Positions 54,388-62,148 of a DNA stretch of 64,000 nt are shown piece by piece. The DNA lies in contig NZ_BCSP01000008.1 of NCBI RefSeq assembly GCF_001570925.1, forward strand, positions 1 through 64,000. Direction: 5' to 3'. The stretch comes from [Zimmermannella] bifida NBRC 103089. GTDB lineage: Bacteria; Actinomycetota; Actinomycetes; Actinomycetales; Microbacteriaceae. Under the pieces are notes generated by a model. It saw only the letters and a list, made by a program, of their open reading frames with translations. It made no database searches and had not been told where the DNA came from. A program made the position numbers and the translations under genes. Every line of letters starts with the position of its first letter. Positions within the stretch are counted from its first letter, which is position 1.

Positions 54388-55830
54388 ATGCCGAACTCCG
54401 GTACCGGACCGCACGCTCAACGCCAAACACCAATAACGCAGGTGCGCGGCGCATATCAGCGCATGAAAACGAAGTCGCCGAGCCGGTTCGCCGTACTCAT
54501 TTTCACCGGCATCATTTTCATTTGGGCTGGGCTGCTGATGCTCCCGATCTCGAGCGCCTCCGGCGAAGTCACGCCGTTCGTTGATGCGCTCTTCACCGCG
54601 GTCTCGACCATCTGCGTCACCGGTCTTTCGGTGGTCGACATGTCGTCACACTGGTCGCCATTCGGCGACGCAGTGGTGTTCGCCGGCATCCAGGTGGGTG
54701 CCGTGGGGGTCTTGACCCTCGCATCCATTCTCGGTGCCGTGGTAACCCGCAAACTTGGCCTGCGCCAGAAACTCGTCGCCGCATCCGACGGTAACTCGCT
54801 GCGTTTGCACGCCGGCGCCGTCTCGGAATCGCAGGCGGTGCGTCTGGGCGAGATCGGCGGCGTGTTGGTCACTGTCGTCAGTTCGCTGGCAATTATTGAG
54901 AGCATCGTCGCAGCCGGTATCTTCCCCGCACTTGTCTCAAACGAGAACTACAAGTCCTGGTGGCAAGCACTCTTCGACTCTTACTACTTTGCGGCGAGTG
55001 CGTTCACGAACACCGGGTTCGTGCCCACAACGCACGGACTCGAACCGTTCGTAAACGACGCTTGGGTACTCGGATGCTTGGCCACGGCCGTGTTCGCAGG
55101 CTCGCTCGGTTTCCCGGTCATTTTTTCGCTCGTCCGCTGGGCGCGCACCCGCCAGCGCCTGGGTCTGCACGTCAAACTGACGCTGGTAACAACCGTGGCG
55201 CTGTTCTTCGCTGGCTGGGTCGCGATCTACTTTCTCGAGGGGAACAACGAGGCAACTTTCGGCACCCTCAATGACGGGATGCAGCCATTTACGGCGGGAT
55301 TCATGTCGGTCATGACGCGTTCGGGCGGGTTCGCGACCGTCGATATCGGTCAAATGAACGAATCAACCGTCTCGGTGATGAGCATGTTGATGTTCGTTGG
55401 TGGCGGCTCAGCTTCGACCGCTGGCGGTATTAAGGTCACGACCTTTGCCATTCTGTTCTTGGCCGCGGTGGCCGAAGCTCGCGGTGTCAAGGACATTCAG
55501 GCGTTCCGCCGTCGCATCCCGGTCGATGTGCTCCGCCTGGCGATTTCGGTCGCCCTGTGGGGTGCCACGATCGTGGCGTTCGCGTCGATCGCGATCATGC
55601 AGGTCAGCCAGGCAAGCATGAAAGAGGCGGTGTTCGACACGATTTCGGCCTTCGCCACGGTGGGGTTGAGTACCGGCCTCACCGAGCGCCTCCCGGATGA
55701 AGGTGTTTACATACTCTCGGCAACGATGTGGCTCGGCAGAGTGGGAACGGTAACGTTCGCCGCTGCGCTCGCATCCCGCCAGAAGAAGCAGCTTTACACG
55801 CTGCCCGAAGAAAGGATCATCGTTGGCTGA
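54388..55830 (+). CDS. Potassium transporter, TrkH/KtrB type
   Basis: 480 residues, about eight to ten helices with four selectivity-filter-like loops (ICVTGLSVVDM, FTNTGFVPT, MTRSGGFATVDIG, FATVGLSTGL). Length and pattern fit the KtrB branch rather than TrkH of enterobacteria. It imports K+ with Na+ or H+. TAGCAT ends seven bases before ATG 54388 with no ribosome site (leaderless). It overlaps the regulatory subunit gene by eight bases. Confidence 0.92.
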   Translation: MPNSGTGPHAQRQTPITQVRGAYQRMKTKSPSRFAVLIFTGIIFIWAGLLMLPISSASGEVTPFVDALFTAVSTICVTGLSVVDMSSHWSPFGDAVVFAGIQVGAVGVLTLASILGAVVTRKLGLRQKLVAASDGNSLRLHAGAVSESQAVRLGEIGGVLVTVVSSLAIIESIVAAGIFPALVSNENYKSWWQALFDSYYFAASAFTNTGFVPTTHGLEPFVNDAWVLGCLATAVFAGSLGFPVIFSLVRWARTRQRLGLHVKLTLVTTVALFFAGWVAIYFLEGNNEATFGTLNDGMQPFTAGFMSVMTRSGGFATVDIGQMNESTVSVMSMLMFVGGGSASTAGGIKVTTFAILFLAAVAEARGVKDIQAFRRRIPVDVLRLAISVALWGATIVAFASIAIMQVSQASMKEAVFDTISAFATVGLSTGLTERLPDEGVYILSATMWLGRVGTVTFAAALASRQKKQLYTLPEERIIVG

Positions 55831-56491
55831 ACCAGTTTCGGCGAGCTCGCCCGTTCTCGTCATCGGCCTCGGACGCTTCGGTGCGGCCACGGCCGGCGAA
55901 CTCGATCGCCTGGGTCGCGATGTGCTCGCGATCGACACCGACCCCGATCTCGTACAGAAGTGGGCGGAGCGCGTGACGCACGCCGTGCAGGTGGATGCGC
56001 GCAATATCGAGGCGCTGCGTCAGATCGGTGCGCAGGAATTTTCGATTGCGGTTGTTGCGGTGGGTACATCCATCGAAGCGAGTGTGCTCGTGACGGCAAA
56101 CTTGGTAGACCTCAAGATCCCGCAGATTTGGGCGAAGGCCATGTCGGCGACGCATGGCCGCATCCTGCGCCGTATTGGTGCGCACCACGTGATTTTCCCC
56201 GAGGCCGAAGCTGGCCACCGTGCCGCGCACTTGGTCAACGGTCGCATGCTCGACTTCATCGAGTTCGATGACGACTTCGTGTTGGCGAAGCTGTACCCAC
56301 CAAAGCAGATTCGCGGCCAGTCGCTGCGACAATCGCAGATTCGCAGCCGCTACCAGGTGACGATCGTGGGTGTGAAGTCGCCGGGTCACGAATTCACCTA
56401 TGCCGAGGCCGATACCGTCATCTCAGACCACGACATCATCATCGTCGCCGGCATCCCCGAGGATGTGGAGAGGTTCGCGGCCCAGCGGTAG
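55823..56491 (+). CDS. Potassium channel regulatory subunit, TrkA/KtrA type
   Basis: 222 residues: RCK_N domain with VIGLGRFGAATAGELDRLG (NAD/ATP site) and AIDTDPDLV, then an RCK_C domain (about 140-220). It gates the partner channel in response to nucleotides. Start overlaps the transporter stop by eight bases, so translation is coupled. Confidence 0.92.
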   Translation: MAEPVSASSPVLVIGLGRFGAATAGELDRLGRDVLAIDTDPDLVQKWAERVTHAVQVDARNIEALRQIGAQEFSIAVVAVGTSIEASVLVTANLVDLKIPQIWAKAMSATHGRILRRIGAHHVIFPEAEAGHRAAHLVNGRMLDFIEFDDDFVLAKLYPPKQIRGQSLRQSQIRSRYQVTIVGVKSPGHEFTYAEADTVISDHDIIIVAGIPEDVERFAAQR

Positions 56492-56562
56492 CTGCGGCCG
56501 CGAACAAGACAAACACAGTGCGGCCCAGCGCTAGCTGCGGCAGCAGGTACCACGGCTCAGAA

Positions 56563-56639
56563 TCTGCAAAGTGGTGCGGTATTCCAACATCGCAGGTGCG
56601 CTCCCCCTCCAACCCTCGATACGTGCACCACTCTGGAGA
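56563..56639 (+). repeat. 77-bp palindromic repeat, copy 2
   Basis: Starts TCTGCAAAGTGGTGC and ends GCACCACTCTGGAGA, 77 bases as in copy 1 (8850-8926). On the opposite strand it aligns end to end with copy 1, sharing TCGA, GGAGG-GGAG and GCACCT blocks in the interior. It lies between ktrA and luxS. Confidence 0.6.
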
Positions 56640-56684
56640 CCCCCATCCCGGTCAACGCGCGAGGAACCCCGTAAGCTCGTGGGT

Positions 56685-57152
56685 ATGCGCATGAATGTCG
56701 AATCGTTCAATCTTGATCACCGTGCTGTCGTGGCCCCGTATGTGCGAGTCGCCGACCGCAAGCAACTGCCGGGTGGCGACACCCTCATCAAGTACGACGT
56801 TCGGTTCAAGCAGCCCAACCGCGAGCACCTTGAGATGCCCGCGATTCACTCGATCGAGCACCTCACCGCCGAGCTCATGCGAAACCACACCGAGCTGCTC
56901 GTCGATTTCTCACCCATGGGCTGCCAGACCGGCTTCTATGCGATCATGCTCGGTGTCGAACTCGACGAGTTCCTCGCCCTGCTAGAGACTTCATTCCGCG
57001 ATCTCCTTGCGGCCGAGGCCGTTCCTGCAGCCAACGAAGAGCAGTGCGGCTGGGGCGAGAACCACTCGCTCGCTGCCGCGAAGCGCGAAGTGCAGGCGTT
57101 CTTGGACGCGCGGGACGCCTGGCAGCAGGTGTTCGCAGACGCAACCGCCTAG
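56685..57152 (+). CDS. luxS: S-ribosylhomocysteine lyase
   Basis: 155 residues. Metal ligands in HSIEH and CGWGENHS, plus [10 protein letters not shown] with the catalytic cysteine. It splits S-ribosylhomocysteine to homocysteine and DPD, the precursor of autoinducer-2. ATG 56685 follows TAAGCT by seven bases (leaderless); ATG 56691 is an alternative. It is followed nine bases later by mtnN, giving the full two-step SAH recycling route. Confidence 0.95.
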   Translation: MRMNVESFNLDHRAVVAPYVRVADRKQLPGGDTLIKYDVRFKQPNREHLEMPAIHSIEHLTAELMRNHTELLVDFSPMGCQTGFYAIMLGVELDEFLALLETSFRDLLAAEAVPAANEEQCGWGENHSLAAAKREVQAFLDARDAWQQVFADATA

Positions 57153-57161
57153 GGAGCTGCC

Positions 57162-57860
57162 GTGTCGACGCAATCCGCACCCGTATGCATCCTTACCGCC
57201 ATGCCCGACGAGGCGGCACCCTTTCTTGAGCTCTTGGAGCAGCCCGAAGCACTCGCCGCTCCCCTTGCGAATGTCCGTGCCACTCGCGGCACGCTGGCGA
57301 GCCACGAGGTCGTGCTCGTGACGACCGGCATCGGCCTGGTCGCTGCAGCATCCGCGGCAACTTGGGCGATCCACACGCTGCGGCCGTCTGCAGTCTTCTC
57401 ATCCGGTAGCTGTGGCGGGTTGGCTGCCGCCACCAATGTCGCCGATATTGCCGTGTCGGATGCGGTCACCTACGGTACCGCCGACGCCACCGAGTTCGGC
57501 TACGAGCGCGGTCAGGTACCCGGGCAGCCGGTGCGCTTCGCTGCCGCCGAATCGGTCGTCGCTCGTGCCCGGGAAATCGCTGCCACCGACGCCACTTGGC
57601 ACGTTGGTCGCATCCTCTCGGGCGACACCTTCGTGACCGCACGCAACGTTGCCGATATGCGCGAGACGTTCCCCGACGCCGTTGCCGCCGATATGGAAAG
57701 CTGTGCTATCGGACAGGTCTGCGCCGCAATGTCGGTGCCGTTCGTCTCGGTGCGCGGTATCTCCGACCTCTGTGGCCCCGCTGCCGGGCAGGACTTCCAC
57801 GTTGGCGTCGACGTCGCTGCCGCACGTAGCCGCGATGCGGTACTGGCGCTACTGCCTTAG
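57162..57860 (+). CDS. mtnN: 5'-methylthioadenosine/S-adenosylhomocysteine nucleosidase
   Basis: 232 residues, nucleoside phosphorylase fold: VVLVTTGIGLVAAASAATWA, GSCGGL, ADMESCAIGQVC with the ribose-binding glutamate, and VRGISDLCG with the catalytic aspartate. It supplies the substrate of LuxS by removing adenine from S-adenosylhomocysteine. The start is GTG 57162, nine bases after luxS. Confidence 0.92.
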   Translation: MSTQSAPVCILTAMPDEAAPFLELLEQPEALAAPLANVRATRGTLASHEVVLVTTGIGLVAAASAATWAIHTLRPSAVFSSGSCGGLAAATNVADIAVSDAVTYGTADATEFGYERGQVPGQPVRFAAAESVVARAREIAATDATWHVGRILSGDTFVTARNVADMRETFPDAVAADMESCAIGQVCAAMSVPFVSVRGISDLCGPAAGQDFHVGVDVAAARSRDAVLALLP

Positions 57861-57891
57861 CTACCGGCAGCGCGCATCCATTCGGAGTGCC

Positions 57892-59352
57892 CTAGCGCGG
57901 TTCGACCTGCAGTTCGAGCAGGTCACGCAGCAGGAGTCGGTCGACCCGCTCACCATCGCCGGCGAGCCATTCGCCCACTTCGAGCAGCAGCCTCTCGACA
58001 TCAACCAGGCGCACGTTCGGCCAGGTGCGCGAGTTGTCGAGTTCGAGCTTGCCGAGCGCATCCGGTGCCACCGCAATCCAGCCACGCACCTGCGCCGCAT
58101 CGGCAAAGAACTCGCGCAGCTGCGCGACCCGGTGCGGGAACTCCTGGGCTGAGTTGGCGTAACCGAAGTCATTGCGCAGCAACTGCCCGCGCGCATCCAA
58201 TCGGTATTCGCCGGGGCGCCAAAGCTGGTCGTCGATGAGGGCGAGTCGGTGCCCGGCGAGCACCGCGTGCGAAATCGTCGCCACCTGCTCATCGGAACCG
58301 GGTAGGCGGATGCCGTGCACAATGCGCACGCCGGGAATCCGCGTGAGCGCATCGAGCTGCTCGCCAATAATCTGCTCGGCAAAGCGGCGCCTCACTGGAT
58401 GCACGCCGGGGGCCGAGTTTCGCATGGCTGTCGCGCCGGCAGCGCCCCAAGTCTGTTGCTCGCTATCTGCAGGCGGCGCGCTCTCGTTCGCGATCTGGCA
58501 GAGGATGCGTTCCATCTCGTTGCGCTGCGAGTGTCGCGCCATCGCCCACCACGCGGCAGGAATCAGCCCCGCAATAACGAGCATCGCGGCACCACGCATC
58601 GACATTCCGGGCACCTGCGTGACGTCGCCGTTGAATAATCCGGTCATGGCGACCACGAACGAAATCCCCGCATCCACCGCCGCGAGCGCAATGGCGGCGT
58701 AAAAGACCATTCGCACCCATTGGCTTCGAATGCCTTGCCAGCGCACGGTCATCCATAGCAGCGAAAGCGCCGTTGTGGCCCACAAGATCGGCAGCCACGG
58801 TGCGGCAATGGCCGAGTCTTCGACCAGTTGCCAAGCATTGGATGCAACGAGCGCAATGAACAGCAGCACGAAACCGATGATCGCTCGCGGGCTGGCAGCA
58901 CGGCGCAGCGGCCGAGCCGGTGGCCAGACATCCGGAACTTCGTGCCAGTTCTTGCGGTACCAGCCCATGCGCCAGGCGGTGACCTGCGGTTTCGGGATGC
59001 GGTCAAATTCGGGAATATCGCTGCTACCGGCGGCGGTACTGTGCGCGTGTGGTGACGGCGGTTGCGGCCGCGAGCGCGGCACGCGCTGCTGTTGGCGCAG
59101 TCGCGCGCCGCGGTCACGCTGCTGCGTGATGATGCCGTGCCGGGCGGCGAGCCAGGCATCGTGTTCGGCTCGGTGCTGCGGGTTCCCCAGCACCTCAACG
59201 GCGAGACGTACGCGCGTAAACTCGCTCGCATCACCACCGAGGTCGGGGTGAGTCTGGCGCTGACGCCGGCGCCCGGCCTGACGAATCTCGTCGGCAGCAG
59301 CATCGGGGCTGATGCCGAGGACGTCGTAGAGGTTCTCGGGGAAGTCGCGCAA
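57892..59352 (-). CDS. Membrane J-domain protein with C-terminal NERD-like region
   Basis: 486 residues. Residues 1-70 are a J domain (LYDVLGISPDAAADEIRQAG, HPD in RQTHPDLGG), so it should stimulate a DnaK. About five helices follow between residues 130 and 265. The C-terminal 170 residues (VRIVHGIRLPGSDEQVATIS, RLALIDDQLWRPGEY) resemble a NERD-type domain without obvious catalytic residues. A membrane-bound J protein with such a tail is unusual; client unknown. Confidence 0.7.
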   Translation of the reverse strand: MRDFPENLYDVLGISPDAAADEIRQAGRRRQRQTHPDLGGDASEFTRVRLAVEVLGNPQHRAEHDAWLAARHGIITQQRDRGARLRQQQRVPRSRPQPPSPHAHSTAAGSSDIPEFDRIPKPQVTAWRMGWYRKNWHEVPDVWPPARPLRRAASPRAIIGFVLLFIALVASNAWQLVEDSAIAAPWLPILWATTALSLLWMTVRWQGIRSQWVRMVFYAAIALAAVDAGISFVVAMTGLFNGDVTQVPGMSMRGAAMLVIAGLIPAAWWAMARHSQRNEMERILCQIANESAPPADSEQQTWGAAGATAMRNSAPGVHPVRRRFAEQIIGEQLDALTRIPGVRIVHGIRLPGSDEQVATISHAVLAGHRLALIDDQLWRPGEYRLDARGQLLRNDFGYANSAQEFPHRVAQLREFFADAAQVRGWIAVAPDALGKLELDNSRTWPNVRLVDVERLLLEVGEWLAGDGERVDRLLLRDLLELQVEPR

Positions 59353-59417
59353 TGTCTGAGCCTTCGGTGTTGCGGTGCGGGCGGATGCGGGCGGGTAGGT
59401 TGGGTGGGAGCGGGCGC

Positions 59418-60278
59418 TTAGGCTTCGGCGGCGAGTTCTTCGCTGCGTCGGATGTTCGCGTGGATCGCTCGGCTGATGATGTCACGCACCTCCGACTCGT
59501 CAAAGACTCGGATCGACTGTTCGGTCGTTCCCTTGGGGCTGGTGACGCGACGGCGCAGCTCAGCGGCACCGAGTTCGCGCTGGCGGGATGCGAGTTCGCT
59601 TGCCCCGAGGAACGTCTGGTGCGCGAGGTCTGCCGCATCCTGCTCGCTGAGGCCGACTTCAATACCGGCATCGATGAGCGATTCGATGAAGTAGTAGACA
59701 TAGGCGGGGCCTGAACCCGAGATCGCGCCCACGGCGGGGATCTTCGCTTCGTCGACGGTGACGACCGAGCCCACTGCCGCGAAGATCGTTTCGGCAATCT
59801 GCAGGGCTTCGGCATCGGCGGCGGTGCCGGCCGCGATACCGGTGGCGCCGAGGCCGATGGCCGCCGGGGTGTTTGGCATGGCGCGTACGACGCGGATGCC
59901 GGCCGGTACGGCGGCTTCGATCGTCGCAATCGTCGTGCCGGCGGCCAACGAGATCAGCACAGTGCCAGGTTGGAGCGCGTCGGCGATTTCGCGCAGCAGG
60001 TCACCGAGCATCTGCGGCTTGACGCCGAGCACAACAACCTGCGCGCCGCGAACTGCGTCGAGGTTCGCTTCCGGATGCTGTTCGAGTGAGATGGCGTCAA
60101 CGCGCGGCTCGTTGTCGTATTGCGCGGCGCTCGCCTGCGAACGCGTGGTGACGCGCACCGGTTGCGTGTCAACGAGGCCCTTGGCGAGCATCCCTTCAAG
60201 GATTGCCCCGGCCATATTGCCGCTGCCGAGAATCGCGACGGTGGGAAGTGGCATGGTCGAATTCGTTGAGGAAGTCAC
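59418..60278 (-). CDS. proC: Pyrroline-5-carboxylate reductase
   Basis: 286 residues. NAD(P) site VAILGSGNMAGAILEGML, VVLGVKPQML, RVVRAMPNTPAAIGLGATGI and the C-terminal signature VTSPKGTTEQSIRVFDE are intact. Last step of proline synthesis. Start at GTG 60278 or ATG 60254. Divergent from the small gene at 60402. Confidence 0.94.
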   Translation of the reverse strand: MTSSTNSTMPLPTVAILGSGNMAGAILEGMLAKGLVDTQPVRVTTRSQASAAQYDNEPRVDAISLEQHPEANLDAVRGAQVVVLGVKPQMLGDLLREIADALQPGTVLISLAAGTTIATIEAAVPAGIRVVRAMPNTPAAIGLGATGIAAGTAADAEALQIAETIFAAVGSVVTVDEAKIPAVGAISGSGPAYVYYFIESLIDAGIEVGLSEQDAADLAHQTFLGASELASRQRELGAAELRRRVTSPKGTTEQSIRVFDESEVRDIISRAIHANIRRSEELAAEA

Positions 60279-60401
60279 AGTTAACGAGTCTATGGTGGTC
60301 GAAATTATTGCTTGCGAAAAAGCGGCGTATTCGCTCGTTTTTCGTACACAACACGGCTAAGTTGTTGCATACCTGCACAGGTTTCCACGATGGGAGACAC
60401 G

Positions 60402-60692
60402 ATGACCACCACCGGAATTAGCGAAGCGATTCGCGCGGCGATGCTCGCAAGCCCATATGTGGGCGAGGTGGCAACGATTGCGGTTGACGAGACCGAGGCC
60501 ACGGTCGCTGTTCGTTTTTCGGTGTGCAATGTGCGCGAAGTGTTTGCGATGCCGCCGCTCATGGCTGAGCTGCGTTCGAGCATCCGCCGCGCGCACCCAA
60601 CGGCCAAGCAGATCTTCCTCGAGCCTGACTTCACGGAGCGTCGCGCCGAGCCACTGTCGACCGAAGCCATCGTGATTCGCGGCTGGGACTAA
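60402..60692 (+). CDS. Small protein of unknown function
   Basis: 96 residues, mixed alpha/beta (YVGEVATIAVDETEATVAVR, AKQIFLEPDF). The end faintly recalls the C-terminal domain of cation diffusion facilitators, but this is too weak to name it. ATG 60402 has GGGAG five bases upstream. Confidence 0.6.
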   Translation: MTTTGISEAIRAAMLASPYVGEVATIAVDETEATVAVRFSVCNVREVFAMPPLMAELRSSIRRAHPTAKQIFLEPDFTERRAEPLSTEAIVIRGWD

Positions 60693-60775
60693 TCCCCGGT
60701 CTTCCCCGCTCCTCGGGCAACCGCAGTGCCGTTTGGCCCGCGCTTGCGGTCAACTTGCCGGCTAGTCAGCTTGCA

Positions 60776-61246
60776 CTAGCGCGACTGCGTGCCGCGCGTA
60801 AAAAACTGCTGCAGCGGCGCCGCACATTCCGTTTCGAGTACGCCGCCGATGACTTCGCAGTGCAGCGGCAGCCGACGGTCGCGAAGCAGGTCGTACACCG
60901 ACCCTGCCGCCCCGGCTTTCGCATCCCACGCCCCGAACACCACGCGCGCAACGCGTGCCGTCAGCGCCGCCCCGGCACACATGACGCAGGGCTCGAGGGT
61001 CGTCACCAGCGTGCAATCGTCGAGCCGCGAGGTGCCGAGCGTGCGGGCCGCTTCGCGCAGCGCCGCAATCTCGGCGTGTCCGGTCGGGTCGTGATCAGCC
61101 TGGCGGTGGTTTCGGCCGCGGCCGACGACGGCTCCGGATGCGTCGGTCACGATCGCGCCAATCGGCAGGTCGCCGGTTTGTTGCGCGACGGCCGCCTCAT
61201 CGAGGGCGAGACGCATCCATGCCTCGTATCGTGCTGGTACCCGCAT
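60776..61246 (-). CDS. tadA: tRNA adenosine(34) deaminase
   Basis: About 156 residues. Zinc site: HAEIAAL (H and catalytic E) and [27 protein letters not shown] matches TadA, which makes inosine at the wobble base of tRNA-Arg. ATG 61246 is preferred because [12 protein letters not shown] aligns with the start of E. coli TadA; the frame extends to 61306. Confidence 0.9.
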   Translation of the reverse strand: MRVPARYEAWMRLALDEAAVAQQTGDLPIGAIVTDASGAVVGRGRNHRQADHDPTGHAEIAALREAARTLGTSRLDDCTLVTTLEPCVMCAGAALTARVARVVFGAWDAKAGAAGSVYDLLRDRRLPLHCEVIGGVLETECAAPLQQFFTRGTQSR

Positions 61247-61332
61247 CCGTACTCTTTCTGCTTGTGCTGCTGCGGTCCCGCTCGTTACGGGGTTTGTTGG
61301 TTTCACCCACAGCGCCTGGCTACGCTAATGGT

Positions 61333-61968
61333 ATGCAGCTGCACATTGCCAATCATCCACTCATTAGCCACAAGATGACGCTACTGCGCGACCAGCGCAC
61401 GCAGTCGCCGCTGTTCCGCGAGCTCGTTGCTGAGCTCGTCAACCTGCTGAGCTACGAAGCAACCCGCACGCTCCGAGTAGAAGAAGTACCAGTCACGACG
61501 CCGGTTGCTCAGACCACCGGACTGCACGTATCGCAGCCACTGCCGCTGGTTGTGCCGATTATTCGCGCGGGCCTCGGCATGCTCGACGGCTTCCTCAAGC
61601 TCATGCCGCACAGCGAAGTGGGCTTCATCGGCATGCGTCGCAACGAGACCACGCTCGAACCCGAGACGTACGCGAAGCGCCTGCCTGACGACCTCGCGAA
61701 CCGTCAGTGCTTCGTGCTCGACCCGATGCTCGCGACCGGTGGTTCGCTCGCCGCAACGGTGCAGTACCTGCTGGATGCGGGTGCTACTGAGGTCACGGCA
61801 GTCTGTTTGGTTGCCGCACCAGAGGGCATCGAGTTCATGGAGGAGCACTTCCCCGGCGACAACGTCCAGGTGGTCGTGGCCGCACAGGACGAGTGCCTGA
61901 ACGAGCACGGCTTCATCGTGCCGGGCCTCGGCGACGCCGGCGACCGCCTCTACGGCGCCGCAGAGTAG
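61333..61968 (+). CDS. upp: Uracil phosphoribosyltransferase
   Basis: 211 residues. PRPP-binding region [20 protein letters not shown] and the uracil site [16 protein letters not shown] are intact; [13 protein letters not shown] is also diagnostic. It salvages uracil to UMP. TACGCT (61321-61326) ends six bases before ATG 61333 with no ribosome site (leaderless). Divergent from tadA. Confidence 0.95.
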   Translation: MQLHIANHPLISHKMTLLRDQRTQSPLFRELVAELVNLLSYEATRTLRVEEVPVTTPVAQTTGLHVSQPLPLVVPIIRAGLGMLDGFLKLMPHSEVGFIGMRRNETTLEPETYAKRLPDDLANRQCFVLDPMLATGGSLAATVQYLLDAGATEVTAVCLVAAPEGIEFMEEHFPGDNVQVVVAAQDECLNEHGFIVPGLGDAGDRLYGAAE

Positions 61969-62078
61969 CTTCACCGAGCCCAGCGGGTTCAAACCCACGC
62001 GCCCGGCCCACACGTCCGGCCCAGCCCCGCGCATCCAACCCAACCCGGTGCACCCGGCCAAACGCATCCAAATCCGAG

Positions 62079-62122
62079 TGAACATGCGCCCCTATGTCGA
62101 AACATCAGGGCGCATGTTCACT
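62079..62122. terminator. Long near-perfect palindrome between upp and eccC
   Basis: GTGAACATGCGCCC/GGGCGCATGTTCAC is a perfect 14-base stem continued inward by CTATGT-CGAA-ACAT pairing. It lies between two convergent genes and probably ends both transcripts, though no long T run follows. Confidence 0.6.
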
Positions 62123-62148
62123 ACTTGTTGGGATGCGGTGCGGGGCAG

